Below are positions 56,360 to 64,000 of a DNA stretch of 64,000 nt, piece after piece. Position 1 is the stretch's first letter; each line of letters starts with the position of its first letter. Both the position numbers and the translations under genes were made by a program. The notes beneath the pieces are model-generated. The model was not told where the DNA came from. It worked only from the letters and a program-made list of their open reading frames with translations, and made no database searches. This DNA comes from Undaria pinnatifida (lineage: Eukaryota > Sar > Phaeophyceae > Laminariales > Alariaceae), in contig JABAKD010000030.1 of the NCBI GenBank assembly GCA_012845835.1, positions 10,329,805-10,393,804 of the forward strand. The letters are read 5' to 3'.

Positions 56360-58796
56360 CAGGGCATGTCATGGGCCGAAAGTGCGGGCCGGGCCGGGCC
56401 GGGCCGATCTGAAAATTGTCATGGGCCGGGCTGGGCGGGGCCGAGAATTTTGAAAATGTGATGGGCCGGGCCGGGCCGAGCCGAAGCAAATGAAAATGTG
56501 ATGGGCCGGGCCGGACCGGGCCGAGAATTTTGAAACATTGACGAGCCGGTCGGGACTTTTGAAAAATTGGTGGGCCGGGCTGGGCCGGGCCGAGAGTTTT
56601 GAAATTTGATGGGCCGGGTCGGGCTGTAGCCTGTGAAAATTTGATGGGCCGGGCCGGGCCGCGGCCCATCATCTGAAAATTTGATGATTTGATCATCTGA
56701 AAATTTGATGGGCCGGGCCGGGCCAATCATCATGTGAAAATTTGATGGGCGGGGCCGGGCCGCGGCCCATGAGATGTGGGCTTTATATGGGCCGCTCTGC
56801 CCAGCCCATGAGGCGGCCCACGAGTTTTCACAGATCGGCCCGGGCCGCGGCCCATGAAATGTGGTGTACTGCTGTTCCTGCTACAATATGTGCGATGACG
56901 GAGTCCACCCTGCCCATGAGATGGCCCACGCGTTTTTGCGGGCTGGCCCGGGCCGCGGCCCATCATATGCTATGTGCGGTAAGTACCACTATGACGACTT
57001 CGACGTCCGCCCTGCCCATGCGAGGCAACCAACCCACATTTACTGACCGAGGCACGGGCGGCCCGCGTGTAACCTGCGCAAAAAAGCCGCAGAAGAGCGG
57101 TTTACGGTGTGTTTCGCAGCAAAAAACAGCTACAACAGGCGAGGAAAACAAATGGATTCGATATTCGCGATGTGCATACAGTACTGCTAAAACACAAGTT
57201 TAAACGAAAACTAAAGATGGCTTAGAAATCAGGCGTATCTCTGCATACCAAACACAACCGCTGTAGCTGCTGCCAGCGCCAGAGTAAACTATACTCCGGA
57301 GGGGGCGCACGCAGATCCAAACAACAAACTGCCCTAAAAACAACAACTGCTGCTGTGTATACTGCCCCATAAATGACCTTGACAAGAGTGGAGCTGCTCA
57401 TCTACATGTGGCCTACAACGTTTCACGAGCACCACACTCTTCTAGACTACGTATCCTACATCCCCTTCACCAACGACAGCCTGCGCCTTTGCAGCAAGGC
57501 TTCGTAGCGCCTTCGCGCGTACGTCCTTAATCTCTGGCTGTTCGTCAAGTAGGACGGTTGAGTGGCTAAAGGCTCCCACGAGAGAAGAAGCACCCTTCCC
57601 AGCCAGCGTCTTGCAGAGGGGGGTGGGGACTCTGACGAAGGGCCGGCTAAGCCCAACTTCCACTCTGCGTCGTGATCCTTCTGCAATGTCTTATCAAAGC
57701 CTTCGGACAATTGTGAGTGCACAGGGGACACTCTTGCCTTCTCCGCGCTTCAGGCAGCATTCATGATTTTTTTGACGTTCTTGCTATGGTTCGGCCCAGA
57801 CGGAACCGCCGGTGAACACTTCGCGGAGCAGGGCCAGACAGGGGGCATCGTTTGGCCGACTTGCACCGACATTCACCTTTGTGGGTGTCGTTGTCGAACC
57901 AAGAATGAAGCTTGCTGCTGCTGCAGTCGCATGGAAAGCCGCCACCAAAAAAAAAGATACCTAGCTCTACTTTTTTCTCTTGGGATGAGAAACCGACAGC
58001 AGGTGCAGGCGTTGCAACAGCTGTTATAGCACGGGCGGGTATCGCAGCAGCAGGTCAGGTACTACTGCTGCTGCTGGTGTGGGCGTCGCAGGAACTGAAG
58101 GAGGTGGTGGTCCACCAGTCGGGACATAATCCATCGGACCGGGCGTTTGCTGGTTGATGGATCAAGACTGAGTGGGCAGTGAATGTGTGTGCCTCATGGG
58201 CTGGAAGCAGCTACAGGTAGTATGATAGTAGATCCTAAAATAAATAAGGTGTATCACGCAGCTTGTAAAGATGAGTATCGACACTAAACTTATCAGTTAC
58301 AGCTGACGTGTTGAGAAGATTTGTTTCAAATGAAACAGCCACGAATCGGTGTGTAATGATATATAACACCTGGTAATAATATAGCCGATAATAATCAATA
58401 CAAAATATTAAAAAAACGTCAGAGTGCACTTTTTAGTACGGGGAAATACATGGGCCACCCTGGGCCGGCCCATGGGTCGGCTCTTCAAATCCACGGGCCG
58501 AGCCCGTGTCTCATGGGCCTCGCTGCGAATGTCGTGGGTCGGGCCGGGCAGGGCCGAAAAATTGAAATGTTGATAGGCCGGGCCGATATAATTTGAAATT
58601 CGATGGGCCGGGCCGGGCCGCAGCCCATCCTCTGAAAAAATCGACGGGCCGGGCCGGGCCGGGCCGCGGCCCGGCCTCTGAAAAATTGACGGGCCCAGCC
58701 CACCCTCTAAAAATTTGATGGGCCGGGCCGGGCCGCGGCCCACTACATGAAAAAATGATGGGCCGCCCCCCCAGCGTCGGTCCTTGACAAGCCCTG
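56360..58796. mobile_element. hAT-like DNA transposon with GGGCC arrays, copy 2
   Basis: The ends are CAGGGCATGTCATGGGCC and (read inward) CAGGGCTTGTCAAGGACC. The insertion lies in a T-run, so a duplication cannot be resolved. The interior is collinear with copy 1 (33895-37465), except that about 1.1 kb of copy 1 (roughly 35071-36190) is absent here, the junction falling at the shared word CCAAC. It is probably a deletion derivative; neither copy has a transposase. Confidence 0.75.
57442..57663 (-). pseudogene. Gene-like ORF inside GGGCC copy 2
   Basis: A 73-codon frame with FVRVPTPLCKTLAGKGASS and SHSTVLLDEQPEIKDVRAKA ends VGEGDVGYVV. The counterpart at 35030-34870 in copy 1 differs by a few changes. 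It may be one exon of the unrecognised gene shared by both copies. The overlapping frame 57456-57731 carries another shared piece (HSQLSEGFDKTLQKDHDAEW). Confidence 0.4.
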
Positions 58797-59046
58797 TTTT
58801 TTTAGATAGTTTCGGCGTCTTCTTGACAAAGGAAGCTGACGGCGTCTGCGAGACTTTTCCACGGCGATCTCTCCGAATGTCTGATACCTTCTGCGGTCCT
58901 CGGCGACACATTTAGATCGCATTGTTGGTATCGATAAAAACCACAACTTCACCTTTCATTGGTTACTTTAGGTACTACGAGTGAAGCGAGTTGCAAATTT
59001 ATACGGCCGGCCGACAGAACATCTCCGCGAAACAAGCAGTTGTTTT

Positions 59047-60200
59047 TTATGTCTTCCACCAGCGCAAACACTTGACGACAGCCGATATAAACATCTGCCA
59101 GCGCGAGTTCCTAGCGAGAGCTATGATATCCTTTTTCAGTGTCAATTCTCAGTGTATTGTTGGTCACGACCGCGCGCCTCACCTCATTGTACGCCACGGC
59201 TCTCATGTATTTGTTCACCATCTCCAGCGGCGCCCCAACGATGACAGATTCCAGCTCGCTGAAATCGCCGTCGGCTAGTACGACGCCAGATTGGAACACC
59301 TATCGCACCGCATGTGTGTTGACGTCATTTATTGCGGCGAAAGTTTTTGAACGGAACAACGTGTACCCGTGGTCGTACAGGCGTGCAAACGCATGATACG
59401 ATTGATTATCTCCGACGCCCGCAATCAACAACAGGTACTGTTGCAGTATGATAGGCACGGCCTTGTCCTACTGCTGTAGAGCTGAACATCAGTCGGGTTG
59501 CAAAGACGTGATGAGCCGAAGCACACGGCGAAAATGCAAGCAAGTGAGTGGAGCCCCATTGAACGGACCAATGCATTTTACAGCTGCTGTTGCCGCTGCG
59601 GTGGCGGCGACGGCTGCAGCAGCTGCTGCTGTTGTGGTCGAATGACTCAGATTCATGATCAATGCGTGAAATGCTCATGCTGGAACACAGCAGCGTACGG
59701 GGGAACGAGAGGAGGCTGTCAATGTCGGGGCTGAGAAGACGGCGCAACCGATTTGTTTGTTCGAGACGGATACATGTTGCACTGGCTGGATTGTGGACAG
59801 CTACTGACTTGCGACGGCATATTTTCTTCTTGGCGGGGCGGCAAGTCCCGTAGTAGGCAAAACAACCTCTTGCACCATACATTTCAAACAACACTACAGA
59901 GGAGCACTGCTGCTGCCGCTGCTGCTGCTCACACCTACCAGGTACCAGGTATCAACATGATATGGTATGATGCAATCAGTGCGCATCATACCTCAACGAG
60001 CAACTCGGAGACGTCGGCGAGGTCCGACTCCTCCACCAAACCGGCCAGGTGTGTTTCTAGGTCTACAGCAGCAGCCGTTGCCGTGGTATCGCCGTCATCA
60101 ATACCACCATCACCGTCACCATCGCTTTCCGTATTTTGCGCGTATCGGGAGTTTGGTCTGAACGTGAAGAGGCTGCTGGGCACCCCCTCCGGCGCGCTGT
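59047..60200 (-). CDS. Small minus-strand gene, product not recognised (three exons)
   Basis: Exons are about 60200-59992 (start uncertain), 59299-59183 (39 codons) and 59094-59047 (stop TAA at 59047). The donors GAG/GTATGA and GAG/GTGAGG are strong, and all joins are phase 0. Exon 1 has an acidic Asp/Gly repeat, then DLETHLAGLVEESDLADVSELL. Exon 2 reads LADGDFSELESVIVGAPLEMVNKYMRAVAYNE. Exon 3 reads MFISAVVKCLRWWKT. An alternative phase for the last exon (VYIGCRQVFALVEDIK) is open but would break the join. No family recognised. The first acceptor of exon 2 has a poor pyrimidine tract. Confidence 0.45.
59575..59645. repeat. (CTG/GCN)n run
   Basis: GCTGCTGTTGCCGCTGCGGTGGCGGCGACGG followed by CTGCAGCAGCTGCTGCTG: a short imperfect trinucleotide run, one of many CAG/CTG tracts in this window. 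It lies in the intron of the 59-60 kb gene. Confidence 0.7.
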
Positions 60201-61650
60201 CGACGGGGTGTATTCGGGGAGCGTTCGGCGATGACCGCGTTGACCGTGTTCGTTGTCGATGATGGGAGTGGGTCACGAAGTTTGAAGTCCCCGCGCACGG
60301 CAGGCTCCCGCTGTTGGGCTGCACCGCAAATCCCAAGGTGCTCGAGGAGGTCAGAGGTACCCCCATGTGAAGAAGCAACATGCCTGGTTGCCTCTGGGCA
60401 CAGCTTCAAGCAGTTCGTCACGACAGATAGTGCTGCTGTAGTTGAGCTTGTGGTGACTTGTGACTCCGGAGAAAAGGTTTTCCAAACATGACAGGTGGCG
60501 TTATTATTACGTTAAGATTACTTTTTTTTTCGGTTTCACTCGAGCAGTTTCACCGTTTCGCCGTTCGCAGTGTCTGTCTGCTGCTCGCTGGCGGCTGCAT
60601 TGTCATTCGTCGTTCGATCGTTCGTCAGTATCTTTGTCGTACGTTGGTTCGTCGTTCGATCGTCCGCCAGTGTTTCGCCATAATCACCTTTCTCAGCGGG
60701 TGATAAATTGCCCACACAGAACATTACACTGCATCGTACGAGGCCGAGGCGCCAGGGGGTTGCCTTGGGGGTGGGAGATGGGAATAGGGTATTCCTACAC
60801 AATGGTGACCGTTCCAACAAGTACCGGGCAGCAGCAGCCGAAAATTAACAAAGATAGGTGAGCCTTGCGCCGTTTTTTCCGTTTTTTCGCCATATAAACG
60901 GCATAAAAAATGCTGAGTGAGTCTCCACGATGCGCTCTGTTGTGAGGATCGTGCGCTGCCACCATACCAAAAATTATGGTCGCGTGCCAGGTTATTATCC
61001 TCGAGCCTGGTATAGGTCAGTTTCGTGAGTTCGAGTCCCCCCGAGTGCATACGTACTCGTATCAATTCGTAGGGACTTTTTCTTCTGCACAATTTGACTT
61101 GCGGAAAGCGTGAGAGCCTGAGTTAGCAACACTAACTCTTGATGAAAAATCGACGAGCAGTGGGATTGCTGAACCCTATGCGTAAGGCAAGATGTAATGG
61201 AGTGCTCGAAGAAGGATAGTTTAAAGATTGGACAAAAAAGAACCGGGGGGGAGAACGAACGACACCTACCTGTGACCACGGCTTGTCCAGATGCTGGAAA
61301 GTGTGAAAGAAAAACATTATTTTAGAGGCAGGAATGAGAGAATGAAACGCCCCGCCATTGCCGCAACACGCCAAAACGCTTAGACTATACAAGAGTGAGA
61401 TCTCCCGGCACCGTTCGTTGCTCGCTCTACATCAATCAGTCTACAGCAACTAACTTGAGTGCATTCCGTATCATACGTGCCTTCCGAGAGTTCCAAGCGC
61501 CGTGGTCAGCGCATTTATTACGCTGAGTGTGCTGCGCACTGCGTACTTCGTACAATACTTCGTGTAGTACTTCGTACAGCAGTACTTCGTACCATACTTC
61601 GTATCACATCATGCAACGCCGGTTGTGTATCTTTTGTTCGTCCTCATCAG
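60201..61650. other. Intergenic region between divergent genes
   Basis: It contains possible 5' exons of the minus-strand gene (frames open at 60421-60116 and 60381-59986) and of the kinase gene, none defensible. CGTTCGTC/GATCGTTCG words cluster at 60600-60670, and TACTTCGTAC repeats cluster at 61540-61605. Confidence 0.4.
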
Positions 61651-61816
61651 CGATGACCCCGAAGAGTGGATCGCGAAACCTCCACAGCAAGGGGAGCCTC
61701 GCGTCCCACCCACCTTCGAACAAGAACTCGTCGCCGGGGATGGCTCAATCTTGGGAAAGGGGGCCTATGGGGTTACGCGTCTATCCAAGAGTTCCTTCAC
61801 GGGAGAGTACTACGCG
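61651..61816 (+). CDS. Protein kinase exon (glycine-rich loop)
   Basis: The exon lies between TCCTCATCAG and TACGCG/GTGAGG and encodes 55 residues: DDPEEWIAKPPQQGEPRVPPTF, then ILGKGAYGVTRLSKSSFTGEYYA. G-K-G-A-Y-G-V is the GxGxxGxV ATP-binding loop, and the exon stops just before the expected V-K, so the catalytic lysine would be the start of the next exon. Ser/Thr kinases of the AGC/CaMK type have this spacing. No further kinase exon is seen to the right; fossil LTR DNA follows. It may be an orphaned or very widely split gene. Confidence 0.6.
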
Positions 61817-61939
61817 GTGAGGATCTCCTATGATTATGATAGAGTTGTCACACGAGCGCTTCGCATCCCCCCTCCCCTCCAGCGAGAAGATGCAAATTGT
61901 ACCGTATCTTACCCTTTCGTCTGTCCATGCTATGGGTAA

Positions 61940-62812
61940 GATCAAAGAGGGTTTGATCGGCTGAATGACCAAATAATAACGACCCAGCTGCGGCAGAGGC
62001 GGGAGAAAATACGTAACCCGCGATCGACGTATTTTCCGTCCCCGGGAACGTTCCCTTTTTGTTTCATTTTGTCCAAATTGCGGTTCCCTTCTGCTTTCGG
62101 CATGCATAGTACGTTTTCTGTGGTTGGTTTGCCGTAGAGCCTTTCCTGCCCCACCCGCCACACCGGCGGTATGCGGCAGGTTCTAGAGCCTTTCTGCCCC
62201 CCCCCCGCCACACCGGCGATACGCGGCAGGTTTTTGATGGGTGGCTTTTGCCTTATTGTAGGGTCTGCGTCTCCTTCAACTGCTTTTCTTCGCGTGTTCC
62301 TGGCTCCATAGCCAGACCGTTAGAGGTGTGGGAGTGGGTTTTAAGGAGCCGCATCTTTGACTCATGGTCTAGTTCGTAGAACCAGAATTTCCTCGAATAT
62401 CCCATATTTCTGCGTATGCAGCTCATCAGGGTGGGCTAGTGTTAAGATACGGCCTCGAAAGGCCTGTAATTATCCGAATTGAGATCATTTGGATGGGTTT
62501 CGTATTATTAAGTTGGCTTTTTATATTCGGGATAGTCAGGAAATAGATCGGAGGCACGTGCCTCCGATCTCAGAAGCCATCCGGGGCTCTGGTGGAATCG
62601 AATAAATCTACGTCTCTGCGAAGACTAAGAAAGTGATACTCTCCGAGGACCTGCTCAATTGATAGACCTGCAGGGGACACTCTGTGTCCCCGCCGTATCT
62701 AGACACTTACACTTTGTTAGTTCCTCGGCGCAAGACCGGGAGCTGGGATTTACTTTTTGCGACCGTCCCTTGTCTCCCGTGACGATGAAAATTTGCTCCA
62801 TAGGTTCATAGA
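61940..62812 (+). mobile_element. LTR retroelement fossil: 3' internal end plus LTR
   Basis: At 62425-62439 a CATCAGGGTGGGCTAG polypurine-like site precedes TGTTAAGATACGG at 62440, mirroring the CAGGGTGGGCTAA/TGTAATAG junction at 24757. The sequence from 62330 on also resembles 24640-24756. An AATAAA at 62601 fits an LTR. The LTR end is uncertain (about 62810) and no partner LTR is in the window. It is broken; the same broad family as the outer element at 23.6 kb, but a different LTR. Confidence 0.5.
62128..62235. repeat. Direct duplication TAGAGCCTTTC.TGCCCC...CCGCCACACCGGCG
   Basis: About 48 bp is repeated head to tail (62134-62181 and 62185-62231), both ending TACGCGGCAGGTT or TATGCGGCAGGTT. 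It lies in the fossil internal region. Confidence 0.75.
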
Positions 62813-64000
62813 CTACATGTGAATGACATACGGCATGCTACCCGGTGTTGCTTTCGAATTTCCATGGTGATATATGTGCGGCAGCTGTCACGGTACTCGT
62901 ACGGAACGAGTTGTTCTCGAATGTATTTATTTCTGGTATGCCATTGGCACTATATATCCTATTATATGAATACCTGTTTTATTATGAATACCTGTTGCCA
63001 TGTTTGGTGTTTTCTTACACGGCGGCGATGGAGCCTTTTGAATCTCTCTGCGATTTTATTTTAGATCTGGGATCGAAAGGGTTAGAATAGTAATAGCAAC
63101 GACTTTGCCGTCCAGGGGAACTGGTAACGCTAGGCTGTGGCACACGCGCGTAACTGGCGTATATCACGTATTATTACTCAGACTGGAAACCACAGTACAT
63201 CTGAATCCTAACGGCAGAGGTTAGATTTTTGCAATCTGAAGTCTACTATATAGTCTACGGCTCACGAACAGAAAGAAAGCCCTGATCCGGTTGTAGGGCT
63301 ATTAACACGAGCGCACATGGAACGGACAAAGGGAACACGCGCGCGGTGCATAGACAGAGGGAACAGCGTACGAATGGGTTCCCCTTTTGTGTGACCAGCA
63401 ATTACCAACGCGACGGCGGGGGGGTCACTTTTTTTTGGGGGTGGAAGTGGGGGATGGGGTTGCAGTGGCTCGGGGTCACTCCTCACTCGTGCGAGTGACT
63501 TCCCTCTTCCTTTTGCGACCTTGATTGAGCTATCATCGTATTGTTCGAAGTTTGCGGTGTTCATCGGCAATAGAAGGGTAAGCTATCTATGCTGCGCCAA
63601 AAAACGATTCTTGAATTATTTTTCGTCTGTGAGGAGCAGAAGAGTCAGTCGTGCGAGTGGCGACAACACGGTAGTGAAATTACGGGTATGATAGAGTATA
63701 ATAGAGTATTATACGCTACAATACAGGTAGCCTTGGCCGCATGCGGTACGACTACCACCGGACATTTACTTTTTTAGGAAAACAACAAAGCATGGAGCCT
63801 GGTATCTACGACCCTGTCTTCCACAAAAAAAAAGCGAGAGTACAATCAAATTAGAAATAAATGCAGGCTGGGCTCACTGAAAAAGAAGCAATCCCGACGC
63901 GGTTGTCCTGTGAAGCTGATGCGGAACACACAAACAATGCCATCCTATCCCACGTAAGGAATCGAGGCTGGCCCGGCATACATACCCGTGTCTCACTAAT
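62813..64000. other. Right flank, nothing firm
   Basis: A minus-strand frame from 63570 (MPMNTANFEQYDDSSIKVAKG, then a Pro-rich stretch) has an ATG shortly after a pyrimidine tract and could be an exon, but nothing confirms it. The rest (AT-rich 62820-63100; A-runs near 63825) shows no gene. Confidence 0.35.

Overview
The window looks like nuclear DNA of a photosynthetic stramenopile, most likely a brown alga. The reasons are genes cut into short exons by long, low-complexity introns; many CAG/TAC-type simple repeats; dense nested transposons; and a gene at 49.4-51.5 kb whose product starts with a signal peptide ending in a GSAFF motif, the heterokont plastid-import signature. The organism call is inference, not proof. 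There is no bacterial-style operon, rRNA gene or CRISPR array.

The left third (about 0.3-20.2 kb) is one host gene on the minus strand. I can place nine exons at 20188-19934, 19163-19041, 18715-18615, 15953-15768, 14065-13899, 13496-13288, 1747-1467, 1015-932 and 563-346. All joins but one agree in splice sites and reading phase. The protein follows the DUF4470 family layout found in MYND-type and dynein-assembly-type proteins. Its 11.5-kb intron holds a decayed LINE on the same strand (about 7.0-10.7 kb). A LINE 3'-end fragment lies at 2.6-2.7 kb. The other introns are microsatellite, polypyrimidine and foldback DNA.

The middle (22-38 kb) is a stack of insertions. A foldback element lies at 22.36-23.13 kb. 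A TATCGATA-rich irregular array (23.2-33.9 kb) is split by an LTR retroelement (23626-32304), and that element's right LTR is itself split by a Ty1/copia-type fossil (24999-32052). Both have visible end repeats and target duplications. Inside are an OTU-type cysteine protease ORF and a near-perfect 800-bp palindrome. A GGGCC-rich hAT-like element (33895-37465, 8-bp duplication ATATATAC) abuts the array. A relative sits at 56.36-58.80 kb.

From 38 to 49 kb there are decayed tandem repeats, a second OTU-like ORF (41.0-41.5 kb), an element with 180-bp inverted ends (42.2-43.6 kb), two exons of an unrecognised Cys-rich gene (44.75-44.01 kb), and a hAT element with complete ends (46181-48430, duplication GTATTTAT) that keeps a transposase dimerisation domain.

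The right end (49-64 kb) carries host genes: a two-exon plastid-targeted protein with a small MITE in its intron, a secretory-type first exon (52.2 kb), a GNAT acetyltransferase on the minus strand (55.18-53.29 kb), a small unrecognised minus-strand gene (60.2-59.05 kb), and one exon with a protein-kinase glycine loop (61.65-61.82 kb) next to an LTR-type fossil. The host genes are not evidently functionally linked. The shared theme is host genes holding transposons in their introns.
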